Notes under the pieces: model-generated
Databases searched by the model: none
What the model was told of the DNA's origin: nothing
What the model saw: the letters and a program-made list of their open reading frames with translations, nothing else
Shown: piece by piece, positions 1-11,300 of the stretch
Numbering within the stretch: position 1 is the first letter of the stretch
How the letters are laid out: each line of letters opens with the position of its first letter
Assembly: GCF_900104305.1 (NCBI RefSeq)
Contig: NZ_FNJC01000002.1
Location: 124,001 to 188,000, forward strand
From: Filomicrobium insigne
GTDB lineage: Bacteria; Pseudomonadota; Alphaproteobacteria; Rhizobiales; Hyphomicrobiaceae
Direction of reading: 5' to 3'
DNA: 64,000 nt
Made by a program: the position numbers and the translations under genes

Positions 1-255
1 AACGATAACGTCCGCGATCGTCAACTCCGTGGAATCGCCGATACTCGGCGGAAGTGCTTCCTTCAGCACCTGCCGCAGATCGGTATACTTCCACTCCTCG
101 ATACGCCGGTGCGGCAGTCCGAGATTTTCAAATCTATCCGCGGCTTCGCGACGCGCCTTCTGCACGTCTGCACCACCCGGCAAAGTGTCGGCGACAGACT
201 GAAATGCCTCAAGCAAGCCTTGTTCGGCCTTCGTTTTCATCACTGCTAAATTCAT
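1..255 (-). CDS. sufD: SufD, Fe-S cluster assembly scaffold subunit (N-terminal part only)
   Basis: The first 85 residues of a protein that runs off the left edge of the window. SufD pairs with SufB and the ATPase SufC in the SufBC2D complex, which builds [Fe-S] clusters in the cytoplasm. The segment LGLPHRRIEEWKYTDLR at about residues 50-66 is the usual N-terminal signature of SufD (a Glu-Trp-Lys-Tyr-Thr-Asp run). The start is an ATG at 255; a second ATG lies five codons in. It follows sufC on the same strand by about 80 nt and is the distal visible gene of the operon. The C-terminal beta-helix core is outside the window, so completeness cannot be judged. Confidence 0.9.
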   Translation of the reverse strand, partial: MNLAVMKTKAEQGLLEAFQSVADTLPGGADVQKARREAADRFENLGLPHRRIEEWKYTDLRQVLKEALPPSIGDSTELTIADVIV

Positions 256-334
256 TCCGCGCCTCCCGCGCGCACCCGATTAGTAAATCCCGAACTCGGC
301 TCACGCACGATGGTCGCTCCAACAGTCGCGCCCA

Positions 335-1084
335 TTAGGCAGCCTGGTATTCGGCGTAACCTGACTTCTCCAATTCAAGGGCCAGCTCTTTACCGCCCGA
401 ACGCTGGATCTTGCCATCCGATAGAACGTGCACCTTGTCAGGCACGATGTGATTCAACAGACGCTGATAGTGCGTGATCACCAGCATCGAACGCTCAGGC
501 GAACGCAGCGCATTCACACCATCGGAAACGACCCGCAGTGCGTCGATGTCGAGACCGGAATCCGTCTCGTCGAGTACGCATAGCGTCGGCTCCAGCAAAG
601 CCATCTGCAGAATTTCGGAACGCTTCTTCTCACCACCGGAGAACCCGACGTTCACCGGCCTCTTCAGCATTTCCACATCGATATTGAGCTCAGCGCCCTT
701 CTCCCGGACGAGCTTCATAAATTCCGGTGTCGTCAGCTCGGGTTGACCGCGCTTCGTGCGAACCGAATTAAGTGCTGTGCGCAGGAACGTAAGACCCGCG
801 ACTCCCGGGATCTCCATAGGGTATTGGAACGCTAAAAACACACCTTCAGCCGCGCGCTCATCCGGCGACATATCCAGAATAGACTTGCCGTTCCAGAGGA
901 TATCACCTTCGGTGACTTCGTAATCATCACGGCCCGCGAGGATGTATGCCAGAGTGGACTTACCCGACCCGTTGGGCCCCATGATCGCGTGGACTTCACC
1001 CGTTGGAACCGTCAGGTTGATCCCCTTCAGGATCGGCTTGTCCTCTTCGATGATCTTCGCATGCAAATTCTTGATCTCAAGCAT
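335..1084 (-). CDS. sufC: SufC, Fe-S assembly ABC ATPase
   Basis: A 249-aa cytoplasmic ABC-type ATPase that drives conformational change of the SufB-SufD scaffold. Visible motifs are Walker A GPNGSGKS (residues 36-43), the ABC signature FSGGEKKR (148-155) and the Walker B segment LCVLDETDSGLD (168-179), with the Glu-Thr-Asp-Ser-Gly-Leu-Asp run typical of SufC. The frame is open for 26 more codons upstream, but MLEIKNLHAK at 1084 matches where SufC proteins begin and has a GGAG sequence about 13 nt upstream. The gene lies between a small membrane protein gene and sufD in one operon. Size and motifs are ordinary for the family. Confidence 0.96.
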   Translation of the reverse strand: MLEIKNLHAKIIEEDKPILKGINLTVPTGEVHAIMGPNGSGKSTLAYILAGRDDYEVTEGDILWNGKSILDMSPDERAAEGVFLAFQYPMEIPGVAGLTFLRTALNSVRTKRGQPELTTPEFMKLVREKGAELNIDVEMLKRPVNVGFSGGEKKRSEILQMALLEPTLCVLDETDSGLDIDALRVVSDGVNALRSPERSMLVITHYQRLLNHIVPDKVHVLSDGKIQRSGGKELALELEKSGYAEYQAA

Positions 1085-1171
1085 TTTACAGTCTGTCTCC
1101 GTATCTAAGTCCTGAGTGGCGCGCTTCCATCGCGTCCGCACCAAATCCTTGCGCCGCACCAAGACGGCGGT

Positions 1172-1462
1172 TCATTTTTCTTCGTCAAACATCGAGCGGT
1201 AAGGCTTGCCGTTCCAGCGCCACTCCCAGGTCCCTTCGGTCTTGGACTTGGCAAAGGCCGTGAATGCCCAGACGCATGCCAGCACCACAGCAGCCCAAGC
1301 CAGCAATCCCACCGTGCGAGTTGCGTCCGTCAGCGACAGTAAAAACGGCAAAGAAGCTAGAGGTAACGCCAGGGAGAAGGCCAGCGTGACAAGCCAGCCT
1401 TTCCAGTTCGTCGGCGTGGCGCCATAGCCATGCCTCTTAGGCTTAAACCAATACTCGCCCAT
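1172..1462 (-). CDS. Small two-TM membrane protein inside the suf operon
   Basis: A 96-aa protein I cannot assign to a named family. It starts MGEYWFKPKRHGYGATP, then has two hydrophobic segments (about residues 22-44 and 50-71), and ends with a charged, Trp-rich tail (GTWEWRWNGKPYRSMFDEEK). This suggests an inner-membrane hairpin with soluble ends. The start at 1462 is 8 nt after the sufB stop and the gene ends 88 nt before sufC, so it is almost certainly co-transcribed with Fe-S assembly genes. The frame extends further upstream over sufB, but that part reads like out-of-frame sequence. Its position suggests a role linked to Fe-S assembly or iron handling; this is context only. Confidence 0.8.
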   Translation of the reverse strand: MGEYWFKPKRHGYGATPTNWKGWLVTLAFSLALPLASLPFLLSLTDATRTVGLLAWAAVVLACVWAFTAFAKSKTEGTWEWRWNGKPYRSMFDEEK

Positions 1463-1470
1463 GCGATGCC

Positions 1471-2937
<1,467 letters not shown>

Positions 2938-3002
2938 TGCCTTCTCCTCACTTCACTTCTTTAAGGGCGAGCCCCCGGCCCACCACGTTGTTGTCCGTTC
3001 CG

Positions 3003-4151
3003 TTACGCGACCCTTCGCGCAACGCTCGCGCGCCCGGCGACATCCGCCCAGGCGATTAGAAATCGTTCGACATCCTCTGCCGTATTCGTCCACCCAAGAC
3101 TGATCCGGATCGCGGACTGCGCTGTCTCGGGCTCCAATCCCATCGCTTCAAGCACGTGACTGCGGCCGACCTTGCCTGACGAACATGCGGCCCCCGAACT
3201 CACGGCGATTCCGGCCAGATCAAAGCCGATCACGAGGGTCTCCGCGCGACACCCCGGCAGAACAACCGTGCTCGTATTGGCGAGCCTGTCGACGTTCTGG
3301 CCAATCACCGACGCATTAGGAGTCTGCGCAGTAACGCCTTCTTCCAATCGGTCACGCAACGCGCTCAACTGCTCGAAAGCAGCAAAGTCTTCGCTCGCCG
3401 CACGTGCCGCGGCACCAAAGCCCGCAATCCCAGCGACATTTTCCGTACCGGCACGCCGGTTCTGTTCCTGTCCGCCCCCGGTGAGCAGCGGCACAAAACG
3501 TGCACCATCGCGAATGACCAGTGCACCAGTCCCCTTCGGCGCACCGATTTTGTGCCCCGACACAACCAGGTAATCGGCGCCGAATTCCGCAAGATTGATC
3601 GGCATGCGTCCCGCTGTTTGGACAGCGTCACACAAAACCGCGACACCCTGCGCGCGCGCCATTTGAAACAGCACTCGACACGGTTGAAGAACGCCCGTTT
3701 CATTATTCGCCATCTGCAATGCGAAGAGAGTCCGTCCGCCAGACGCAGCTGCAGTCTCCAGCACCCGCGCGCAGGCCTCGGCATCAATCACACCATCCGG
3801 GCCAACACCGACCTCGATGACTTGCACGCCCCGATCGGCCGCGCGCCGTGCAGCGGCCAATACTGCGGAATGCTCAACCTGGGACACGATGATCGTATCC
3901 CAGTCCATCGCCAGAACAGCACCGGCACCCTCAGTCCCGCTCGCCGTGAAGACCACTTCGCCAGGCACCGCCCCAACGAGCGCGGCCACATCCCGGCGCG
4001 CTGCGTCTACGAGCGAACGCGCACGACGCCCTTCGACATGAACCGAGGACGGATTACCGAAATCCTCCAAAGCCGCGATCACAGCCACCTTGGCTTCCTC
4101 GCGCAGGGGCGCCGTCGCGTTGAAATCAAGATATGTCCGCGAGACTGTCAT
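3003..4151 (-). CDS. Cysteine desulfurase, IscS/NifS-like (class I)
   Basis: A 382-aa PLP enzyme that takes sulphur from cysteine for cluster assembly. The PLP-binding lysine is in SGHKIGAPKGTGAL (Lys201) and the persulfide cysteine is in SSGAACSSGKVGRSHVL (Cys323), a loop of class I (IscS/NifS) type rather than the SufS type. The segment ASGTEGAGAVLA at 70-81 differs from the usual SGATESNN form. The open frame continues 48 codons upstream over iscR, but ATG 4151 overlaps the iscR stop in an ATGA, which indicates translational coupling. It is followed by sufB. A separate SufS may lie beyond sufD outside the window; I cannot see it. Confidence 0.92.
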   Translation of the reverse strand: MTVSRTYLDFNATAPLREEAKVAVIAALEDFGNPSSVHVEGRRARSLVDAARRDVAALVGAVPGEVVFTASGTEGAGAVLAMDWDTIIVSQVEHSAVLAAARRAADRGVQVIEVGVGPDGVIDAEACARVLETAAASGGRTLFALQMANNETGVLQPCRVLFQMARAQGVAVLCDAVQTAGRMPINLAEFGADYLVVSGHKIGAPKGTGALVIRDGARFVPLLTGGGQEQNRRAGTENVAGIAGFGAAARAASEDFAAFEQLSALRDRLEEGVTAQTPNASVIGQNVDRLANTSTVVLPGCRAETLVIGFDLAGIAVSSGAACSSGKVGRSHVLEAMGLEPETAQSAIRISLGWTNTAEDVERFLIAWADVAGRASVARRVA

Positions 4152-4609
4152 TCTGCTGCCGCCACACTTTTCGCCAGAACGGGCTGTGCCAGTTTTTCTT
4201 CTGGAATACCGTCCACAACCTCCTGAAGCGTCACCACAGAGAGGAAAGCTGCGATATGCGCGCCCATCGCGTGCCAAAGCTCGTGGGTCAGGCAACGCGC
4301 TTCACCCAAACAGCCGCCATCAGGTCCATCCGTGCAGCGGGTCATCCGCGTGCCTTCGTCAACCGCTCGGAGAATCTCGATGACGGTAATCTCGTTTGCG
4401 GGACGCATGAGACAGTACCCGCCAGCCCGTCCCCGCACGCTATCCACGAGACCAGCCCTGCGCAGGCGCCCAAAGATTTGCTCCAGGTACGCGATCGAAA
4501 GCTGTTGGCGCTCGGCAACAGCCGACAGCGGAATTGCATCCGCGCCGCCATACTTTGCCAAGTCGGCCAATGCCATGACCGCGTATCGTCCCTTAGTGCT
4601 CAGTTCCAT
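4148..4609 (-). CDS. iscR: Rrf2-family Fe-S sensing regulator, IscR-like
   Basis: A 153-aa winged-helix regulator of the Rrf2 family. The start MELSTKGRYAVMALADLAKY is the classic IscR beginning; an upstream in-frame ATG at 4699 adds 30 residues with no family resemblance. Three cysteines (Cys92, Cys100, Cys106) and His109 in RCTDGPDGGC...CLTHELW match the [2Fe-2S] ligand set, although the first Cys-Cys spacing is two residues longer than in E. coli IscR. It is the first gene of the suf operon, its stop overlaps the desulfurase start, and an inverted repeat upstream fits self-repression. RirA is the main alternative within the family, but the N-terminus reads as IscR. Confidence 0.93.
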   Translation of the reverse strand: MELSTKGRYAVMALADLAKYGGADAIPLSAVAERQQLSIAYLEQIFGRLRRAGLVDSVRGRAGGYCLMRPANEITVIEILRAVDEGTRMTRCTDGPDGGCLGEARCLTHELWHAMGAHIAAFLSVVTLQEVVDGIPEEKLAQPVLAKSVAAAE

Positions 4610-4743
4610 TAAACCGTCTCGGAATAATCGCCCTTCGCGCGCACCCCACTCCGTCCGCAAGGTCGGTAGGGCAGCCTCTTGCGCATAAGGCTCATCCATG
4701 TGCTAAGAACGCTCGCTCGGAGCTGCCAAAACGAGGCTGGTAC

Positions 4744-4760
4744 TTTCGAACAGTTCTAAA
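4744..4760 (-). promoter_or_regulatory. Candidate IscR operator (17-nt inverted repeat)
   Basis: On the minus strand this reads TTTAGAACTGTTCGAAA, a 17-nt inverted repeat with 8-nt arms around a central T and a single mismatched pair. It resembles the AT-flanked GAAC/GTTC palindromes described as iron-rhodo-box/IscR sites in alphaproteobacteria (from memory). It lies just downstream of a promoter-like pair, where a bound repressor would block the transcription start of the suf operon. Confidence 0.6.
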
Positions 4761-4769
4761 CTTGGTTTG

Positions 4770-4798
4770 AATATGAAAATTCCGAGCCACGAAGTCAA
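4770..4798 (-). promoter_or_regulatory. Candidate sigma-70 promoter of the suf operon
   Basis: On the minus strand TTGACT (4798-4793) and CATATT (4775-4770) are separated by 17 nt. The predicted start would fall near 4763, at the edge of the IscR-like inverted repeat. This leaves a leader of about 150 nt before iscR. The remaining part of the 414-nt gap to the divergent hydrolase gene (4799-5023) shows nothing further that I can name. Confidence 0.45.
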
Positions 4799-5023
4799 GT
4801 ATTGGCAGATCAGTGCTACGCCTAAGGTTGCATCGAGGCTCGTAGCAGCCCATTCAGTGTCTGGAGAGTCTTCGCGGGATGCGCTGTCGCTACGGCTACT
4901 TGGACCGCGTCGCACACAGTCCCGATAACAGAATTTGGCTACGGAGCCGGTACAACGGCAGCAAAATGCGCCGTTCGAGCGCAATAAGGTTACGTAGCAT
5001 TCACACAGGATACGCGATCACAC

Positions 5024-5752
5024 ATGCCCGAATTGATCATTAACGGACCCGCAGGCCGCCTGGAGGCGCGCTACCACCACGAGTCGGCCAGCGATAGCCC
5101 AATCGCCCTGATCCTGCATCCGCACCCGCAGTTCGGCGGAACGATGAACAATCAGGTTGTCTACAGCCTTTACCACACGTTCGTAGAACGTGGCTTTTCG
5201 GTGCTTCGCTTCAACTTCCGCGGAGTTGGCCGTAGCCAGGGCTTCTGGGATGGCGGCCCAGGCGAACTCGCCGATGCCGCATGCGCACTCGACTGGCTTC
5301 AGCTTGTAAAGCCCGACGCACGCAGTTGCTGGATCGCCGGCGTTTCATTCGGCACTTGGATTGCCATGCAGTTGCTGATGCGCCGCCCCGAGGTCGAAGG
5401 CTTCATCTGTGTCGCACCGCCATCCAACTTGTATGACTTCTCATTCCTCGCCCCCTGCCCCTCATCTGGCCTCATGATCAATGGCGACATCGACAGGGTT
5501 GTGCCATCCAGCTCCATCGCGGAATTGACCGGTAAGCTCAAAACCCAGCGGGGCATTAAGATCGACCATGAGATCGTGCCCGGCGCCAACCACTTCTTTG
5601 AGGGCAAGATGGACGAACTGACCGACATCGTCGGTCGCTACGTCGACATGCGGATGACGCAGATCCCGAAAGAGAAAGAAAAAGCGAAGGCGAGCAAAGA
5701 ACCTCCGCCGCCTGCCCCCGCGGAAGTTGAGCCGGGCGACGAAGAAGAATAA
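5024..5752 (+). CDS. Alpha/beta hydrolase (COG2945-like)
   Basis: A 242-aa cytoplasmic serine hydrolase. The early HPHPQFGGTMNN motif, the FNFRGVGRSQG segment and the nucleophile elbow GVSFG (about residues 107-111) are typical of the small COG2945-type hydrolases. A late GANHFFEGK supplies the catalytic His, and an Asp in the INGDIDRVVP segment is the likely third triad member. The last 30 residues are Lys/Pro/Glu-rich and probably disordered. The substrate is unknown; members of this group are annotated only generally. It is divergent from iscR and ends at a clear terminator, so it is likely monocistronic. Confidence 0.85.
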   Translation: MPELIINGPAGRLEARYHHESASDSPIALILHPHPQFGGTMNNQVVYSLYHTFVERGFSVLRFNFRGVGRSQGFWDGGPGELADAACALDWLQLVKPDARSCWIAGVSFGTWIAMQLLMRRPEVEGFICVAPPSNLYDFSFLAPCPSSGLMINGDIDRVVPSSSIAELTGKLKTQRGIKIDHEIVPGANHFFEGKMDELTDIVGRYVDMRMTQIPKEKEKAKASKEPPPPAPAEVEPGDEEE

Positions 5753-5779
5753 AAAATCCGCACAACGACGAATAGAGCA

Positions 5780-5810
5780 AATCCCGGCCCAAATGGCCGG
5801 GATTTTTTCT
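5780..5810 (+). terminator. Rho-independent terminator after the hydrolase gene
   Basis: A 10-bp stem (AATCCCGGCC pairing with GGCCGGGATT) with a 5-nt loop is followed at once by a T run. It lies 28 nt after the hydrolase stop and just before the convergent anmK stop. Confidence 0.9.
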
Positions 5811-5814
5811 TAGC

Positions 5815-6927
5815 TCAAATGCTCGCAGGATCTACGAGCACCCCACCAGACGCAGGAAAGCGCACGCCCGTCGTCCCGGGAAACGTAATGGGCAAGCCCT
5901 TCAGAGATCTTACCGCCATAAATGCCCACGCCTCGGCTTCAACGCTGTCCCCGTTTAAGCCGGCCACCTCCGCACTGAGGACTTCTCCAGGCAAACGCTC
6001 CTGAAGCATGGCCATGAGCGTTGGGTTTTTCCGGCCACCGCCCGAGATGATCCACGCCAGCGGCGCCTCCGGCATAAGCGATCGTGCGCGTGCGATTGTT
6101 TCAGCCGTAATGGCCGTCAAAGTTGCTGCGCCATCCTCGATAGACATCCCCGCGACCACATCGAGCGAGAATGTATTGCGATCTAGCGATTTCGGGGCGG
6201 ACAGCTCCAAATAGGGATGCATACCAAATTGCGCGACAGCCGCTTCATCGACGCGTCCCTGCGCGGCTAATGCGCCGCCGATATCACAAGCGCGACCAGC
6301 CTTCGCGCGCACCCAATCGTCGATAAGCGCATTCCCAGGCCCCGTATCGAAAGCAATAAGATCGCCTTGGGCGCTGATCCACGTCACATTGCCCACGCCG
6401 CCAATATTCACGACGACCGCTGGCCGCGGGGCAAGTTCCGCCAACAGTGCCCGATGATAAACAGGCGCTAAGGGAGCGCCCTGGCCACCTAGCTCCATGT
6501 CCCGTGCACGCAAATCATAAACAACCGGGCGGTGCGTCAATTTCGCCAACAAGGCCCCATCGCCAATTTGCACCGTCAAATGATCTTCTGGCCGGTGAAG
6601 CACCGTTTGTCCGTGAAAGCCAATGACATCAATATCTGAACGGACAAGGCATGACTTTCGCAGGAAGGCCGACACCGCGCTCGCATGGAGTTCCGTCAGC
6701 TCCCGCTCGATATCGGCCAACAGCCCCGGGCGTTCGCAACGCCCGTTGATTGAACGGGCTTGGTCGATGCCTGTCGCCAAACGCTCTCGCATCTCCGGAC
6801 TGTAGTCAAACGTCATGGAAGCTCCGCTGCGCACAACGCGCTCCCCGTCCGTTTCGATCATGGCCACGTCGATGCCATCCATCGACGTCCCGCTCATAAG
6901 CCCCAGCGCCCGTATCATCTCGCGCAT
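5815..6927 (-). CDS. anmK: Anhydro-N-acetylmuramic acid kinase AnmK
   Basis: A 370-aa sugar kinase that phosphorylates 1,6-anhydro-MurNAc while opening the anhydro ring, in cytoplasmic recycling of peptidoglycan. The N-terminal LGLMSGTSMDGIDVAM is the ATP-binding signature; FHGQTVLHRP, NIGGVGNVTW and DTGPGNALIDDW are further family motifs. I chose ATG 6927 (MREMIRALG) because AAGGTGAT lies just upstream; ATG 6918 and an earlier one at 6969 are possible. It is divergent from tyrS, 108 nt away, an arrangement I recall from other alphaproteobacteria. Confidence 0.95.
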   Translation of the reverse strand: MREMIRALGLMSGTSMDGIDVAMIETDGERVVRSGASMTFDYSPEMRERLATGIDQARSINGRCERPGLLADIERELTELHASAVSAFLRKSCLVRSDIDVIGFHGQTVLHRPEDHLTVQIGDGALLAKLTHRPVVYDLRARDMELGGQGAPLAPVYHRALLAELAPRPAVVVNIGGVGNVTWISAQGDLIAFDTGPGNALIDDWVRAKAGRACDIGGALAAQGRVDEAAVAQFGMHPYLELSAPKSLDRNTFSLDVVAGMSIEDGAATLTAITAETIARARSLMPEAPLAWIISGGGRKNPTLMAMLQERLPGEVLSAEVAGLNGDSVEAEAWAFMAVRSLKGLPITFPGTTGVRFPASGGVLVDPASI

Positions 6928-7035
6928 ATCACCTTGCCCAATCGCGCCTTCCTGTGCATGGTCCCGCACGATCTCTAGATCCAGTCACCAACTCGCCCCT
7001 CAAACGGGACCCCAAAAAACAGCGACACCGAAGTA

Positions 7036-8289
7036 ATGTCACAGCCAAAATCGGAATTCCTAAAGATCCTCACCGAACGCGGGTTCATTCACCAGTGTTC
7101 CGACAATGAGGCCCTTGATGATCTGGCCAGCCGCAACGAAGTGATCGCTTATGTCGGCTACGATTGCACAGCACCGTCGCTGCACGTCGGCCATCTGATT
7201 TCGATCATGATGTTGCACTGGCTTCAGCATACCGGCAATAAGCCCATCGCGCTGATGGGCGGCGGAACTACGCGCGTCGGAGATCCCTCGGGTAAGGACG
7301 AAACGCGCGTTATGCGCCCGGTCGAGGAAATCGAAGCCAACAAGAACACGATCAAAGGCGTCTTCGAGCGCTTCCTTAAATTCGGCGATGGCCCTGGCGA
7401 TGCGATCATGATCGATAACGCCGAATGGCTTGCGCCGCTCAACTACATCGATTTCTTGCGCGATGTCGGCCGCCACTTCTCGGTCAACCGCATGATGAGC
7501 ATGGACTCTGTCCGTTTGCGTCTGGAACGCGAGCAGGAGCTCTCGTTCATCGAATTCAACTACATGCTGCTTCAAGCCTACGATTTCGTGGAATTGGCCC
7601 GGCGCTACCGCTGCAACCTGCAGATGGGCGGATCCGATCAATGGGGCAACATCGTCACCGGCATCGACCTTGGTCGCCGCATGGGCACCCACCAACTCTT
7701 CGGCCTGACCTGCCCGCTGCTCACGACAGCGTCCGGCGCAAAGATGGGCAAAACGGCTTCCGGAGCTGTGTGGCTCAATGCCGAACAGCTCTCGCCCTAC
7801 GACTACTGGCAGTTCTGGCGCAATACCGAAGACGCTGATGTTGGCCGCTTCCTGAAGCTCTTCACATTGTTGCCGATGGATGAAATCGCACGCCTCGGCG
7901 CTCTTGCCGGCAGCGAGGTAAACGAAGCCAAAAAGATCCTGGCAACGGAAGCAACAGCGCTCATCCATGGCCGCGACGCCGCAACGAAGGCCGCTGAAAC
8001 AGCGCGGATCACCTTCGAAACTGGTGCTCTCGCCGAAGACCTCCCCACCGTGGATATTGCAAGGCAGGATTTGGATGTTGGACTGGGAGTACTTGCCGCA
8101 TTCGTCTCCGCCGGGCTCGTCAAATCCAACGGTGAGGCCAGGCGTCAGATCAAAGGTGGTGGCCTAAGGGTCAACGACACTGCCGTTGCTGACGAGTCTG
8201 CAACACTGACGTCAGCAGACCTCTCAAATGAGGGCGTTATCAAATTGTCGCTTGGCAAGAAGAGACACGTCCTGCTGCGTCCAAACTGA
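7036..8289 (+). CDS. tyrS: Tyrosyl-tRNA synthetase
   Basis: A 417-aa class I aminoacyl-tRNA synthetase that charges tRNA-Tyr. The HIGH-like motif is PSLHVGHL (residues 48-55) and the KMSKS-like loop is KMGKT around residue 237. [22 protein letters not shown] and an S4-type RNA-binding domain over the last 65 residues (ending around [16 protein letters not shown]) are as expected for TyrS. No strong ribosome site precedes ATG 7036, but the N-terminus aligns with the family. It stands alone between divergent anmK and the convergent AsmA-like gene. Confidence 0.97.
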   Translation: MSQPKSEFLKILTERGFIHQCSDNEALDDLASRNEVIAYVGYDCTAPSLHVGHLISIMMLHWLQHTGNKPIALMGGGTTRVGDPSGKDETRVMRPVEEIEANKNTIKGVFERFLKFGDGPGDAIMIDNAEWLAPLNYIDFLRDVGRHFSVNRMMSMDSVRLRLEREQELSFIEFNYMLLQAYDFVELARRYRCNLQMGGSDQWGNIVTGIDLGRRMGTHQLFGLTCPLLTTASGAKMGKTASGAVWLNAEQLSPYDYWQFWRNTEDADVGRFLKLFTLLPMDEIARLGALAGSEVNEAKKILATEATALIHGRDAATKAAETARITFETGALAEDLPTVDIARQDLDVGLGVLAAFVSAGLVKSNGEARRQIKGGGLRVNDTAVADESATLTSADLSNEGVIKLSLGKKRHVLLRPN

Positions 8290-8317
8290 ACACAGCACAT
8301 AGCGACGGCGGAGTGCG

Positions 8318-11300
8318 CTAGTTCTTCGCCGGAGAGGTCTCCGAAGACCAACCATCCACACCCGATTTCGTGGGGGAGTTTCCTCCCCCACGACCGGCAT
8401 CAGCCGGACTGCTGGAGGAGCGCACCGCTGCTCCGTAATCGCCGCCGCCAGTACGCCCTTGCCGAGGCTGGACGCTCGGAGCCTGAGGCGTCAGCTGGAA
8501 CATTTCACGGAAAATACCTGGCGCAATCATCGACAACGGATGCACCACGACTTGTGGATTGTCCATCGAGCCCTGAATTGCGTAGGTCACGCCGAAGATA
8601 CCTTCCTGACGCGGACCTGACAGCAACTCGCCCAGAACAGGAATGGCGCCAAACGCATTGTTGAGCCCCTGTAGCGGCACATAGGTTCCCCCAAGCTCCA
8701 ACATCTGCCGGCTATAATCGACCTTGCCGCGAACTGTGGCGCCCTGGAGGGGGCCGCGTAAATACGCGTCCTCAAGCACGAACTGGCCATAACCCACCGA
8801 AAACGGTGCGCGCATCCGGTCAAACTGAAAGACCTGCCGCACCATTCGCCGTTTCGCGGTACGCCCCCCATCAATCGATGGTCCGGTAGCATCCGCGCTG
8901 CCAGCAACCTCCGAAATAACCGGGTCCCCAAGAACCTGGAAATTATCGACCCACAAAATTCCCGTTTTCTGAGCAGGTCCACGTCCATCGAGATTAACCT
9001 CGAGACGCATCGAACCTTGAGTCATGTTGGGATAGAAGCCAACGAGCTTGAACGCTTCACCGGCATCACGCGATGTCGCCAAAAGTTGCCGCCCGTTCGA
9101 GCGGTCATTGCGCAACGCGACATCTAACGCCTGCCCGCCGCTGAGCTTCCCCTTAATGTCAAGTGCCGAGAGCTGACCGTTCCGTTCTGAGAGCTTAAGT
9201 TTCACCCCCCGCAAATTGACGTCACCGTAGCCCAGAACATTGTCAATTTCGGCGGTTAGGTCGACCCCGGCTTGCTTCTTCTGACGCTCACCCTGCGTCC
9301 GCGCACCCGGAATGGAATAGAGTGTGCGGAAGAACGCTCGCCCGTCATATGTCGGACCTTTCGCACGTATCTGCCATACGTTCTTCGAGTCGAGCTTTCC
9401 GCTGACTTCTAACCGCGTAACAAGATTGAGCCAGAACTTCGGAAACGAAAAACTGACGACCTGCTTCTTCTGGCCAAGCCCGATCACCCCTTCGATGCTC
9501 AGATCGTCGCCTTCAAGCCGGAAGTTCCTAAGCTCGCTACGGCCTGATGCATCCTTGACCACATCAAATTCAAGAAACGCACTACGCCCGGTCGGCTTGC
9601 GCCACGCAATTTCTTCTATCGCGACGTCGGTGTTGGTCAGATCAGCGCGGAGCCGCACATCGGACTGCGTATTTGAGTGCGGCTGAACAGTTACTTCAAC
9701 TGCCACGTCACCATGCAACCCATCCCCGAGATCCAACCCAAGTTGTCTGCGATCCGCTTCATCGAGCGTAGCCGTAACGCGAATAGGCGGCTGTTGGGCG
9801 TCGGTTGCCCCAAAAATACGTTGCCAATTGAGCTTCGCTAACACGCCCTCGATAAGAACCTCGCCTTGCGCATCGACAGCAGTCTCGCTCAGATCAAAAT
9901 TGATCGTCGCACCCTTGAGGTCGTATTCGCCGAGCAGATCTTCCGCGCGCCCATCGGTCAAGCGCGCCTTGGCTTTGATTCTGACGTCCTCCGCCTGGAG
10001 GTCCTTCAACAGAGGAAAGCTCAGAGTGACGGTACTCGCCACTTCACCGGAGATATTATCAGGTAACGCTTCAGGTTTTCTGAGGTGGTCAAACGCCGGC
10101 AATTCAAGCAACGCCAGCATGGCCCCTACTTTGCCGCCCGTTGCAAATGCGACTTCGCCAACCGGTGGCGTTCCATACACATCAGCAATCGTGAAGCGTC
10201 CCGATTTGAGACCTAACACGTGGTCAGAACTCACGGGCATCGAGCCATCGGGCACAATCACTTCCAGAGCTTGATTCTCAAGCTTAACTAAAGTGCGCGA
10301 CAAGGTGATCGGCGCCGTGCCCTCAACGGGCATCATAACGACGTTTTCCAGCGTCGACGCCAAGCTCATCCGATACGTGTCTTGGCTGTCAGGATCCGCT
10401 TGTGCGAGATATCGCCCATTGAGGTATCGATATGTCCCCGATTGCAGCACACCATCATGGATCCTGCGGCCAACCCACTGCCGAGCATCCTCCGCCATAC
10501 CGCGGGGCCAAAGCACTTTCATCGTCGCGATCGGCATCGCGCCAATTTCAGCCTCGAAGTGAGACCCCGCACTCGAGCCCGTGGTAGCAAGTTCGCCCAT
10601 TAAAGAGACATGCCCACCGCCGGCAGCAATTTCGAACCGATCGAATTTCAGAAGCCCTCGCTCAGGCGCAACCGTTCCCTGAGCATGCCACTTATCAACC
10701 GGAAGAGGTGGGATACCAAATTCGGTCGCGCCCAAAACACCTTGCTCGGCAGCAATATCAAAACGCCATCCGCTTTCTTCACCGCTACCCTCACTTTGAG
10801 CGACATGCGCCAGCGTCCCCCCGAGCGTTAGGCTGCTGTCGCCCCAACGCAAGTTGGAGGATGCAAGGATTACGCGTTCTGTGGTTGCGTCATACTTGAA
10901 CGTGAACAATCCTGAATCGACTGTAAAAGGGACCTCCGAGAAACCCGCCAAATCAACACGGCCTTCTCCGATTTCGACCGTTGCTTCACCACCCGCTACG
11001 CTACCCTTCTGGTTGAAATCAATCCGGCCGTCGCTCGCAATCGGAATATCAAAATGCTTAAGCACCGCCAATTGCGGCAACGCATCGCCAAGCCATCTCG
11101 GAACAAGTCCACGGATCGACGTGGTGAGTGAAATTCCCTTGTCGTCCTGAACGTCCTCCGCTCTGAACGACAACGTCCAAATTTGTCCCTGCGAAGAAAT
11201 GCGCGCCGAACCCGAAATGATGCTCCGGGTATCGTGATGATCCATATCAACGCTGAACCGTGGCACGCGCCAAACACTCGCCTGTCCGCCCGTATCCAGG

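Noticed and set aside
7060-7968. A 302-codon open frame on the minus strand across tyrS
   Set aside because: Antisense to tyrS, no motif and no start signal.
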